From Gracilariopsis chorda (taxonomy: Eukaryota > Rhodophyta > Florideophyceae > Gracilariales > Gracilariaceae), in contig NBIV01000773.1 of assembly GCA_003194525.1 (NCBI GenBank), forward strand, positions 1 to 24,762: 24,762 bases of DNA, given 5' to 3'. Made by a program: the position numbers and the translations under genes. This document shows, in pieces, positions 8,355-17,067 of this stretch. A model generated the notes under the pieces. That model was not told the origin of the DNA and made no database searches. It saw only the letters and a program-made list of their open reading frames with translations. Position 1 is the first letter of the stretch; every line of letters starts with the position of its first letter.

Positions 8355-8972
8355 TGTTATGAGTTGTTACTTAAACCTAGTATGCGAAACTAGAGGGTAT
8401 TCATATAGAACGATTGTCTATAAAAGCCCGAGTTCGGTGGCCTCCAAGCCAACTCGGGCCAGACCACTTCTCCTCTCTTCGGCAACCCCCACCTTCTCTT
8501 AGAGCAGTCTGCTCCTCCCTGCCATCAACCACACTTTTCCCCACCTACCTTTACACGTGCTTTTACTAACACCGCCCTTGTTTGGGCTCATCATCTGTGG
8601 CATGGTGCACTTCGGCCGCATACTAGACCTAAAGTCTTGATCGTGCGTGTTGGCCGTGGTGCTATATCAGGAGTGGTCATCAGCACTACGCTAGATCTAA
8701 GGTTTTGATCGCGTAGGTTATCCGCTGGTGCAGTCTCTTCGCTACATTGTCCCAAGCTTGTTCGCTTGTTATACAATCACTACCTAGTTCCTTTGCTACG
8801 TAATACATTGGTTATTTGACGCAGTTTGTTTCTGTTTACTACATTGGCATTGCACGCCTGTGCTGGTACTCTCGAGCTACGATTCCATTTCTGACCTGCA
8901 CTCCAGTGAACAAGGGTACAAAAAGGACTGTCATCGTCCAGTGTCGTGACAACGTGCAACATGACACTCACA
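8355..8972 (+). mobile_element. Solo LTR of a Ty3/gypsy element, unit 1
   Basis: This segment matches the 5' LTR at 18296-18913 with five substitutions and no indels (counted by eye). The right edge is firm: the units diverge right after ACTCACA, where unit 2 continues into a TGG primer-binding site. The left edge is set at a TGTTATGAG start, giving 618 bases. A start at TGCG (8383) is also possible, and no clean target-site duplication was found for either choice. Inside are a TATA box (8419-8425), a GC-rich hairpin just after it (8426-8459), a CT-rich leader, and two imperfect 40-base direct repeats (8623-8662 and 8691-8731). The absence of internal element sequence suggests LTR-LTR recombination. 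Confidence 0.75.
8419..8425 (+). promoter_or_regulatory. LTR TATA box, unit 1
   Basis: TATAAAA lies about 64 bases from the proposed LTR start and probably drives element transcription. It is immediately followed by the inverted repeat GCCCGAGTT (8426-8434) and AACTCGGGC (8451-8459). It is conserved in the unit 2 LTR at 18360-18366. Confidence 0.65.
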
Positions 8973-9930
8973 GTATTCTTGGGAACCGGTTACGTATCTA
9001 GGGTTCCATACTCGCGCTCCCTAACAGTCTGATTCAGCAAAAAAAGTCATAAGAAAGCATTGGAAAGTGGAACTACCATCGGCGACACTCACTTTCAATG
9101 GGGTGTAATTGCTACAGCAGAGCAGCTCTATGTTGCCGAAAAGAATGTGAATTACTCTGACGTGCATCTTGGATCACTTACCGTAAGTCCGTCAGTCCAA
9201 AGCACTTTTGAGCTCCTGCCGGTTTCTATGACATGAGAAGCATCTTTGCGTTTCGAGGTAGAGAACCCTTTGTAATGCTCACTCTGTACGTTTGGAGCTG
9301 ACGAATCATTGGACCAGCTCCAATGACAGAATTGCTGTTGCATGTCCATTGATGAATGCCGATGACGCGGTGTGATAGTAAAAAAAATGATGACGTACGT
9401 ACTGGTTTCGATCGAGTGCGCGTACGGATACGCGAATTGCAAAAGGATACACGAGGTGGCCTCCATACATGGTAACTTTCTATTGTCAAAATGAAGCTAT
9501 ACTCCCAAGCTTCAAAAACAGGGAAACTGATGGAACTGAGATCCACTTGACCAGGTAGCACAAATCATTTGCCAGTTTTGTTTTATGAGATTACGTGGAG
9601 AAACCTGTACTTTGAAACTTGATAGAAGCGTCATCTCTATCCCTCTGTCTCAAAGGTCCTTCTGCTCAAAACATATTGAAACAACCTTCAGGGGCTGATT
9701 TGTAATACCAGCAAAGAAAAGCAAAAGACCACAACAAAAAGCAGACCTTTATGGTGAACATGCTCAGCGACGCATTTCAAGTATGACGTTCGCAATTCTG
9801 TAGAATGACCAGTCCGCACAGAACACATACTGTTGTACATCAGTACACGAATTCAGCCGAGAATTTTTACAAAGTAGTACTACTCCATCCGACTGCTGAA
9901 GCAGATGCAATGGTTTCACGTTCTCGCTCT
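8973..9930. other. Flank beyond the solo LTR, unit 1 only
   Basis: This stretch has no partner in the window because unit 2 enters the retrotransposon here. It contains the diverged repeat X' (9145-9480) and otherwise no supported gene. Minus-strand open frames at 9152-9466 and 9226-9561 are in different frames across X' and show no motifs. The right end leads directly into the upstream region of gene A of unit 2. Confidence 0.6.
9145..9480. repeat. Repeat X', diverged relative of X, upstream of gene A in unit 2
   Basis: The stretch is collinear with 2246-2585. Landmarks shared in order are AATTACTCTGACGTGC, GAGCTC, TATGACAT, AGAGAACCCTTTG, GGAGCTGACGAATC, GTCCA followed by GATGAA, and a GATACA-GGTG-CC pattern near the end. 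Several indels break any common reading frame. It lies about 0.9 to 1.3 kb upstream of gene A at 10413, as X lies upstream of gene B. Confidence 0.55.
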
Positions 9931-10291
9931 CATTTCTCCGTCATTTACATATCTTCTTTGAAAATGTAAATAGGCGGAGAGGAGAATGGGCAAAGAAATG
10001 TTATACTATTTTCGTCAAAGGAACATGGGATTACATATATGCGCTGTAACACGCAAATATGTCGTGTACTCCATCTCTTGTACTCTTGCCCAGTCAGCGT
10101 CTCACCGGTAACGACTTCTCACTCACGGGCTATGTCCTCATCGAATTGATCTGACTGCAAGAGGGTGAAGATCAAAGTTTGCAAATGACATGAAAGTACT
10201 TTGGAGGCTGATTGTCATGGCCCGAACGTTGAAGCTCCTCCTCCTCCTTGTCCTCCTCTTCGATGGACCCAACGATGTAGTTCCAAAGCAC

Positions 10292-10298
10292 TATAAAA
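10292..10298 (+). promoter_or_regulatory. TATA box of gene A, unit 2
   Basis: TATAAAA lies 121 bases before the ATG at 10413. The one-base difference from unit 1 comes from an indel in the leader. Confidence 0.75.
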
Positions 10299-10412
10299 GA
10301 CCCCTTCTTCGACCACTCTTTCCGTGTTCACCCTCTCCACCATCCTCATCTGCAACACTAACCAACGCACCTCTCGCTTCTAACACGGTTCAAACCCTCA
10401 GTACCTTTCACT

Positions 10413-11144
10413 ATGAACGCATTCACTGCTATTGTTGCTATGTTCTTTGCCAGCTTGGCTGCGTCCTCTGCACTGGCCCACCCGGTCCATGGCGCCAAGC
10501 TCCCAATTTTGAAGATCGAGGAGTCTACGATCGCCGTGCCACTCGTCCGCCAGCAAACAGAGGAGGCTGTCTTCGCCGTTAACAGTTCCCAAAGCGGATT
10601 CGCCCGCACTTCTGAAACTGGAATCACTGTGCAGCGTGGCACCAGCGGAACACTCACCTTCTCTTTCAATGTGTTCGCTGTCGAGTCTGAGACGCTTGCT
10701 AATCTCGACCAAGAATTTGAGTCCTCTCTGACTGTCTCAGAGCGCGAGGAATATGAGAGCTTCCGATCCGAGTACAACCGGGGCTTGAACATCCCGTTCC
10801 TGAGGTGGATCGGAGTCAACCTTGGAAACTCGCAGGTCACTCGCGAAGAAATGGAGCGCAGCTTCGAACTTCGTGAAAACTACAACACCCAGTCCAGCAT
10901 TGCCCAGCAGATTGTGCAGAACGTGCAACAGCAGAATATTCAGGTATCCGGATCGCTCACAGCGTTCGGAACTAGTTTCATCCCGACAACTGTGTTTGCT
11001 TTCGTTCGCATTGCTCGCGTCACGCTTCAAGACGGCAGCACGATGACTGTTGTGTCGCAGAGCGGTAGCGATCTGGTTGCTGCTGATGCCGGTGGAAACA
11101 CTGTCCCGTCTTCCGGCGGTACCATCAACACTATCCCGCTCTAA
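10413..11144 (+). CDS. Secreted protein A, unit 2, intact (243 aa)
   Basis: This gene encodes a 243-residue protein. Residues 1-22 form a signal peptide (hydrophobic core, small residues before the probable cut ALA then HP), so the product is likely secreted. The mature 221 residues have no cysteine, one N-glycosylation sequon (Asn57-Ser-Ser), a stretch alternating hydrophobic and Thr/Ser residues that suggests beta strands (about 65-90), a charged central part (about 95-155, rich in Glu, Arg and Ser), a Gln-rich patch (QNVQQQN) and a Gly/Ser-rich tail. No enzyme motif is visible and I do not recognise the family. The start follows a TATA box by 121 bases and AATAAA lies about 155 bases past the stop. 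Paralogue B at 13128 is nearly identical from about residue 82 to 218, with only V/I differences there. Function is unknown. Confidence 0.85.
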   Translation: MNAFTAIVAMFFASLAASSALAHPVHGAKLPILKIEESTIAVPLVRQQTEEAVFAVNSSQSGFARTSETGITVQRGTSGTLTFSFNVFAVESETLANLDQEFESSLTVSEREEYESFRSEYNRGLNIPFLRWIGVNLGNSQVTREEMERSFELRENYNTQSSIAQQIVQNVQQQNIQVSGSLTAFGTSFIPTTVFAFVRIARVTLQDGSTMTVVSQSGSDLVAADAGGNTVPSSGGTINTIPL

Positions 11145-11297
11145 GCGACCGGCTACCTGTAACTCTCAACTTTCGTGTACTCATTGAAAGCTTGACAACG
11201 TCTTATGCCACAGCAATATGTGTGCATGAAAGATTAGCGTGGTTTGGACTGTTTGTGGAAGTGGTTGTAGTATACGTCTGTTTTGCAAGTCCAAAGC

Positions 11298-11303
11298 AAT
11301 AAA
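11298..11303 (+). terminator. Polyadenylation signal of gene A, unit 2
   Basis: AATAAA lies about 155 bases past the stop at 11144. It is identical to 1365-1370. Confidence 0.6.
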
Positions 11304-13006
11304 GAGTTGCTCCGTTTTCTAAACTTGATGAATGCGTCCTTAGAAATATCGTACTCGTAAGATACTAAATGAAAGCTACCCGTTCACATATCTTTGTTCT
11401 GGATTTATTTGAATGATTATTGCGTATGTTGGTGGTCCGCCCATGAACAAACAACAACAACATACTACTATCTGGCATACCCATCGGGGTAGTGTTGGTG
11501 CATGCTTCATTGTGGGGTAGAGCATGGTTGCGTGGCTACCACTAAAACGGAGTGTTTCCTTCTGTGTGTATCCGTATCCGCCAGTCGCGTTGTCTTAGCC
11601 ACAGGAATGGGGCTGGAGAGTGTGTTCTGAACAGCTCAGAAAGAAGGCTGTCCAGTTCAAAACTTTTGAGCAATTCCGGGTGCATGTTGAATAAAAGATT
11701 TGCCAAAAGTATTTATCTCGGGGTAAACGGTAACGTCACCGCTTCGTAACCACTTCAACAAAGAACAGATATCGCATCATCCGCCTACACTGGCCGTGTA
11801 GAAGAGCCATAAACGACAACTCGAAGAAGCACAACCACGAAATTCACCAGCACACGCATCAAAAAGCGCCGTGACACGCGTCATCCTCTCCAGCAGTGCG
11901 AAAAGTTTCGCGCGACGGACACCAGCCAGCGTCCGCACTGTAGCGCTCTCTGACCAGCAACTGCGGCATCGATGCTACATACATGCATTATGAACGACCA
12001 TTGGAACGGGGCTGGACTGACCGACCGTTCCACTGGAGGACACGACGTAAGAGTAGCCGGCCAGGGGTGGCATTGCTGCCCCTTGCGGCGGCAGGGAGGT
12101 GAAGTGCTCAAGCACCTGCAATCGAGTCTTACCTTAGAAGAATATCCACGCGCTCTCTCTGTTGTAGACTGGCAGTGCCGAAGATAATGAGAATTACTCT
12201 GACGTGCTTTGATCCCTTTCACCAGTCTCGCATGTCGGAGCTCCCACAGTTTCTGTATGACATCGAAAGCTCTGCCTTTCCATATAGAGAACCCTTTGCA
12301 GTTTTCAGACAGCACGTGCGGAGCTGACGAATCGTTTGTGCGGTTTCAGTAATTTGTGCGGCTTCAGTGATGTGATGATGCTGTTCCAGAAACCCCATCA
12401 CGTCCAGCGATGAACACTGATGGGGAGGACCGCATAGACCCATAATGTCAACGTTTTCAGTTAGTTGAGAATGCCAGATGTGGGTATCACGAAGAGATAC
12501 ATGGGGTGACCTACATAAATAAGACCTTGTTTGTCGAAGGGCAGCTTTCCTCTTTGTCTTCAAAATATGTCTTTCCGTAGTCAAAGTGAGATATGTGTAA
12601 TGAGTCTGTCTACAGCAAGCAAGTTCTTGCGCATCACTAGCACAAGATTCAATGATGAATTCGAGGCAATTAGTCATACCGTATCTGCGCCCTGTAGTAG
12701 CTGTAATGGTGCCATGTTCGTGTTCTTAATTATCCTTCAATGAACCACGCAAGCAAAAAGGAGAGTGGACGCAGACCAATTGCTGCTTTCACCAAACGAA
12801 CAGATTATTGCATCTCTTGTTGAGCGCTCACCATGTCACTGGTAATAACTTCTCATTCGAGACCCTGGTCCTCACGGAATTGATCGATGTTACATGGTAT
12901 GAAGATCAAAATTTGCAAATGTCATGGAAGTACTATGAAGGCCGAAACTCATTGCCCATTCGCCTGAACTCCTCCTCCGTGCACTCGACAACTCTTTCTG
13001 ATACAA
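11304..13006. other. Interval between genes A and B, unit 2
   Basis: This is the equivalent of 1371-3071. It holds the shared 24-base segment (11862-11885), repeat X (12181-12520) and the diverged promoter duplicate before gene B. The long minus-strand frame of unit 1 is broken here into pieces (11881-12315 and 12219-12677), which argues against a conserved protein. No other gene is supported. Confidence 0.55.
12181..12520. repeat. Repeat X, unit 2, upstream of gene B
   Basis: This is the unit 2 copy of 2246-2585. It has two extra bases near 12285 (CATATAG against CATAG). It is related to X' at 9145-9480. Confidence 0.6.
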
Positions 13007-13013
13007 TATAAAA
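13007..13013 (+). promoter_or_regulatory. TATA box of gene B, unit 2
   Basis: TATAAAA lies 121 bases before the ATG at 13128. Confidence 0.75.
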
Positions 13014-13127
13014 GTAACCTTCATCGAGAACTCTTTCTATCTCACTTCCAGCTATAGCCTCATCTGCATTTGCAAGGAACAGCAGTCTCCGCTTCTCACC
13101 GAATTCAAACTCTCTGCGCCTTTCACC

Positions 13128-13859
13128 ATGAACGCCTTCGCCGCTATTCTTGCTATTTGTTTTGCAAGTTTGGTTGCCTCTTCCACATTCGCCCACCCTA
13201 TCCAATACGCCAAGCTCCCAATTTTGAAGATCGAAGAGTCTACGATCGCCGTGCCGCTCGTCCGCCAGCAAACAGAGGAAGCCGTCTTCGCCGTCAACAG
13301 TTCCCAAAGCGGATTCGCCCGCACCACTGAGACTGGGCTCACTGTACAAATCGGCACCAGCGGAACCTTATCATTCTCTTTCAATGTGTTCGCTGTCGAG
13401 TCTGAGACGCTTGCTAATCTTGACCAAGAATTTGAGTCCTCTCTGACTGTCTCGGAACGCGAAGAATATGAGAGCTTCCGATCCGAGTACAACCGGGGCT
13501 TGAACATCCCGTTCCTGAGGTGGATCGGAGTCAACCTTGGAAACTCGCAGGTCACTCGCGAAGAAATGGAGCGCAGCTTCGAACTTCGTGAAAACTACAA
13601 CACCCAGTCCAGCATTGCTCAGCAGATTGTGCAGAACGTGCAACAGCAGAATATTCAGGTATCCGGATCGCTCACAGCGTTCGGAACTAGTTTCATCCCG
13701 ACAACTGTGTTTGCTTTCATTCGAATTGCTCGCATCACGCTTCAAGACGGCAGCACGATGACTGTTGTGTCGCAAAACGGTAACGATGTTGTAGCAGCTG
13801 ATGCCGGTGGAAACACTGTCCCGTCTTCCGGCGGTACCATCAACACTATCCCGCTCTAA
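13128..13859 (+). CDS. Secreted protein B, unit 2, intact (243 aa)
   Basis: This paralogue of protein A has the same length (243 residues) and layout: a 22-residue signal peptide ending TFA before HP, a cysteine-free mature part, the same NSS sequon at residue 57 and the same C-terminal Gly/Ser-rich tail. The protein differs from A mostly in the signal peptide, in residues 25-28 and about residues 67-81, plus V/I exchanges and SGSDL/NGNDV near 219-223. At the DNA level the first 28 codons differ at about 21 of 84 bases, while codons 82-218 differ at about 9 of 411 (counted by eye). The single Cys of B lies in the signal peptide. A TATA box is 121 bases upstream. No close AATAAA was found. The role is unknown; it is probably the same as A with different expression. 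Confidence 0.85.
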   Translation: MNAFAAILAICFASLVASSTFAHPIQYAKLPILKIEESTIAVPLVRQQTEEAVFAVNSSQSGFARTTETGLTVQIGTSGTLSFSFNVFAVESETLANLDQEFESSLTVSEREEYESFRSEYNRGLNIPFLRWIGVNLGNSQVTREEMERSFELRENYNTQSSIAQQIVQNVQQQNIQVSGSLTAFGTSFIPTTVFAFIRIARITLQDGSTMTVVSQNGNDVVAADAGGNTVPSSGGTINTIPL

Positions 13860-14710
13860 GTGACCGGCTACCTCAACTTAAGATCGAGTATGCAATTTTT
13901 GAGAGCAGGACAAAGCTTACCGTCGGGCTTGAAGCTACCTTTATTGTAGTAGATGAGGATAGATCTTATTTGGTGCGCCTCTCTAGATTTATACGACAGA
14001 ACCGATAAAGCTATCTATACATGGCAAACAACCGTGCAGACATGGTCCAGTTGGTGAGAAATCTCTTGTACCTAAACTTGCCTTTGCATTTCGGCAGTAA
14101 ATGAGCACTCAATTGAAAGAGGGCTGTTTACTGGTTTCCTTTGTGCATTTGCAAAATTCCTTAAACTTCATGTTCACAAGGTCGTTGGAAGGTGCCCGTC
14201 ATCAAGAGAAACCGCTTAGCGATGCAGACGTTCAAACATTATTCTACACCTGATGCTCTCAATTAGAACGGAAGCGAAAATCCTTTTTGGTAAGAGTTTC
14301 GCAACATGTGACGATGGGGGTACTTTTGCAAATCTACATTGCACGCAGAGACAACATAGGTCTGCGATTTATAGATTTTATTCCTGAGAATCAAAAAGCA
14401 TTTAGTTAATTCAGCAGCCAAAGTGTGTAAACAAAGCATTCAGGCAACACTAAAGCGATTGGGATGGACATTTTCGCAAGGACTGCGAGAGCACAACGTG
14501 TTACAATATCATATGTGCTGCTCTATGGGTGATGCTGCTGCAATGTTTATCAATAGGTGGCGAAAGCTTCGCTTGTGGTGAGGGCACAAGGTGGACAAGA
14601 ATATCGTTTTAGGGGTAGGGAGTTTATGCCACGCTGGGTGAATCGCCGATGGGTTCTTGATTGGCGCTCAAAGGGAGTACGCAGATTATGGAGGCATGTG
14701 TACAGAGGCG
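13860..14710. other. Gene-free interval after gene B, unit 2
   Basis: This is the equivalent of 3927-4770, with four or more single-base indels between the units. Nothing is supported as a gene. A plus-strand frame at 14557-14748 shares its last 48 codons with the unit 1 frame, but its start is not conserved. Confidence 0.55.
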
Positions 14711-15109
14711 TTAAAATTGATAACCTTCATTTAAGGGCAGAGCGGTAAGCTGCGGCAGGCGGATGCATTGAGTCGGAGTTAACACAAGCGGCCACGGCTG
14801 TCTTGCTTTGCCTACCCACTGTAACAGGTGACACTGTCTCGAATTTGGAATTGAAGAAGTATAGTTCCAAATGGGTGCAGCAGGTCTAAGTGGTCGAACA
14901 CACGCGAAAGTATGGGGTACAAAAGGGGCAGGAATGTCGCTATGAGTTGTAGAAGAGATGATCATCGACCTGTCAGAAGAACAGATTCTAGTAAAGTATT
15001 TCCCAGTCGTTGCACCCACAGCGCTCACATTTGCTGGGTCTCTCGTTCCCTGATTAACATTTTCTCTGAACCATTCTCTCTCATCGCTTGACGCGTACTT
15101 CTGCTTCAT
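14711..15109 (-). CDS. Doubtful 132-codon ORF, unit 2
   Basis: This is the same ATG-started frame as 4771-5169 with an identical predicted protein. No motif, signal peptide or downstream AATAAA was seen. It is kept as a candidate only because it is one of the longer ATG-started frames in an otherwise empty 3-kb stretch. Confidence 0.22.
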   Translation of the reverse strand: MKQKYASSDEREWFRENVNQGTRDPANVSAVGATTGKYFTRICSSDRSMIISSTTHSDIPAPFVPHTFACVRPLRPAAPIWNYTSSIPNSRQCHLLQWVGKARQPWPLVLTPTQCIRLPQLTALPLNEGYQF

Positions 15110-15626
15110 AAATATTTAGCTGTTGCGTTTTTTACAACCTCTAACTCTGCGCTTCTTTTTTTGTTCACGTGCTCACGTCAAGTGCTGCTTCATCCACCTG
15201 GAACTTTTGACTCACCAAACCGTACTGAGATCTAACCAGAGGTTTTGAATGTCTATCCCCGGTTATTAAACATGGAAATATTGCGACAGAGTCGCTCCGA
15301 ATATTGCAGATAAACGACGTTCTTGTATTTGGCCTTCTACGTTAGCATTCTTCTGCTTTTTTTGTCATGCGATATGTCCTTTTGCACACGAGTGTTTTTG
15401 CTGTTCATCGAGGTTTGGACAATAATCAAGTTGTTTGAAACTGCAGTTTTTCTTTGTTATGAATCCCTTTGCAAAGGGTACTTTTGGGTGTTCTATTCTC
15501 TCACTAACATGCAGAAAATACGTATCATTACGTAACCGCAAGAACTACTAGCACAGTACATGCTGTGTCATCGACCATAACCTATACAGTGGCGTCGCGG
15601 TCAAAACCTCTGCGTGGCTAGTAGAC
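15110..15626. other. T-rich gene-free interval, unit 2
   Basis: This is the equivalent of 5170-5687. The T run is seven bases here against eight in unit 1. The open frame at 15323-15535 starts at a TTG codon and encodes mostly hydrophobic residues simply because the plus strand is T-rich, so I do not support it. Confidence 0.5.
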
Positions 15627-15632
15627 TTTATT
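15627..15632 (-). terminator. Minus-strand polyadenylation signal, unit 2
   Basis: AATAAA on the minus strand lies about 40 bases past the stop at 15672, as in unit 1. Confidence 0.4.
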
Positions 15633-15671
15633 CTCAGCATCTGTTCTGCAATGGATATAGAAATCCAGAAC

Positions 15672-15860
15672 CTAAAAACCAGGAATGGCTTGTTTGGGAT
15701 GGGAAACGAAACGAATAACTGTTGCGATAGCTCGGCATAGATACCGAGCAGGGACTTCTTTCCATGCCACTTTTGGCTTGGGTTTGATGCCCTCTTCGCG
15801 GAGCCGACGCCCTCTCTGAGTGAAGTGTCTGTCTACAAAACCTAAACGTTTTCGAAGCAA
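15672..15860 (-). CDS. Possible 3' exon of an unrecognised minus-strand gene, unit 2
   Basis: This is the unit 2 copy of 5733-5921 with the same predicted peptide. There is no in-frame ATG, and any upstream exon could not be joined by eye. The basic stretch and the AATAAA after the stop are the only support. Confidence 0.3.
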   Translation of the reverse strand: MLRKRLGFVDRHFTQRGRRLREEGIKPKPKVAWKEVPARYLCRAIATVIRFVSHPKQAIPGF

Positions 15861-16160
15861 GACGAACTACTTGTTTGCCCGGTATCACAAGACTGAGATT
15901 CTGGATGTGGGATTTGCGGAATGATGCAGACTCTTGCACAACTGTCCTGTTTGAGAGAGTTGAACGATGACGATGGGGTGTTGGACGCAGGTCTTGGTGA
16001 AGCCGGTGCCTTAACAATTGGAAATGCCGCCAAATCGTAACAACTTCATTCAGGAGGAGGCGCCGTCTGTCATCCGCTCAGGTGCCCGCTCGGATGTGGG
16101 CTCAAAATACTTAATAGTGCAGACCATTTCGTTCTTAGATGCCACCGAAGAGCGGCATCC

Positions 16161-16209
16161 CGGCGTCGAGAGCTCCCGCCTCTCCGTGAGAGGCAGGGCT
16201 CTGACGCCG
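16161..16209. repeat. 49-base near-perfect hairpin, unit 2
   Basis: This is the unchanged copy of 6222-6270, with the same paired blocks and CGT loop. Confidence 0.7.
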
Positions 16210-16416
16210 AATCAATAGTAAGGACATGGCCAGAAAAGCTGTTGGTTTATCTAGAGAGAGAGGGGTTCTTTTCAATGTAACCCCTACCGTAGTCTTGGAA
16301 TTAGAGACACGAGCTCATACAAACACACACACAATCCGCTCAGAAAGGCCAGCCAAAGAAGTGACCCACGACGACAACAACAACGTACCACAAATGCACC
16401 CTACATAACTCATTCG

Positions 16417-16440
16417 AAAAGCGCCGTGGCACGCGCCATC
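16417..16440 (+). promoter_or_regulatory. 24-base segment upstream of the SERF-like gene, unit 2
   Basis: This is the copy of 6478-6501, about 390 bases before the ATG at 16828. Confidence 0.4.
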
Positions 16441-16610
16441 GTTTTCCAACGGCGCGCCTCGCTTGCCAACTGTCACCTGCTGTATATATCTTACATCCTG
16501 CACAAGACATTGTGTGGAGTCCCGCCATCGTGCTCTACGAGCAGCAGCAGCATCGAGTGTATTTGTTAGGCATTCCCCCCCCAACTGTTGCCCTAAGTGA
16601 AAAAGACTGG

Positions 16611-16663
16611 GAGGGGGTGGAGTCCCTATGAGATTCGATCTCATTCTAAGGGCCAACCCCCTC
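16611..16663. repeat. 53-base hairpin in the SERF-like leader, unit 2
   Basis: This is the unchanged copy of 6671-6723. The C run shortly upstream is eight bases here and seven in unit 1. Confidence 0.65.
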
Positions 16664-16827
16664 TCGCCGCTTCCACCCCAGGCGCGTCCGCCTCAGCAGA
16701 TGCGCGCGCTGCAACAAGGTTGTTCAGCTTTGTCGTGTGGAACGCCGCCGTCCAACGCTACCTTGTAAACCGCCCCCGCCTTTCTCACTCACCTGCAGCC
16801 CAACGACAGCAAACGCTGAACTTCGTC

Positions 16828-17067
16828 ATGAGAGGAGGAAACGGAGCTAAAGCCACCACCAACCTCGAGTGCAATGCCGCAAAGAACAAGAAGGCCAAGG
16901 GCTCTCAGATCGATTCCAATCAGTCCGCCATGAACATCATTTGCAACATTTGTCGCGCCACCTTCATGTGCACTATGAAAGAAGCCTCCCTGTGCCAGCA
17001 CGCTGAGAGCAAGTATCCCAAGCATCAATTCACCGACTGCTTCCCTCATCTTGCCAAGTCCAACTAG
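16828..17067 (+). CDS. SERF/ZNF706-like small zinc-finger protein, unit 2
   Basis: This 79-residue copy of the gene at 6887-7126 has a 4F5/SERF-like N-terminus and a C2H2-like finger with Cys39, Cys42 and His58. The canonical second zinc-binding His position is Tyr63, and His66 may substitute. It differs from unit 1 by two amino-acid changes, Asp9 to Ala and Arg13 to Leu; no silent change was found in this CDS. Arg13 falls where family members usually keep an Arg in the R-E-x-N-like stretch, so the unit 2 protein departs more from the family. The frame is open upstream to 16597 because of an extra C in the leader, but homology begins at the ATG at 16828. Confidence 0.85.
   Translation: MRGGNGAKATTNLECNAAKNKKAKGSQIDSNQSAMNIICNICRATFMCTMKEASLCQHAESKYPKHQFTDCFPHLAKSN

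Larger units (their letters stand above)
1..9930. repeat. Tandem unit 1 (9.93-kb direct repeat, solo-LTR version)
   Basis: Base 1 onward matches base 9931 onward, so the period is 9930 bp. The match continues, with a few substitutions and about twenty small indels, to 8972 against 18913. The last 958 bases of this unit (8973-9930) have no partner in the window, because unit 2 enters the retrotransposon body at that point. The true left edge lies at or before base 1, so 1 and 9930 are phase positions rather than proven breakpoints. Most unit differences are single-base indels in short homopolymers. Either a recent tandem duplication or two haplotypes joined by the assembler would give this picture. 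Confidence 0.93.

Noticed and set aside
15323..15535. 70-codon hydrophobic frame resembling a membrane protein
   Set aside because: It starts at TTG, sits in T-rich sequence that gives hydrophobic codons by composition, and is disrupted in unit 1 by a T-run length change.
16597..16827. N-terminal extension of the SERF-like protein in unit 2
   Set aside because: It is open only because of an extra C relative to unit 1, and family homology begins exactly at the ATG at 16828.
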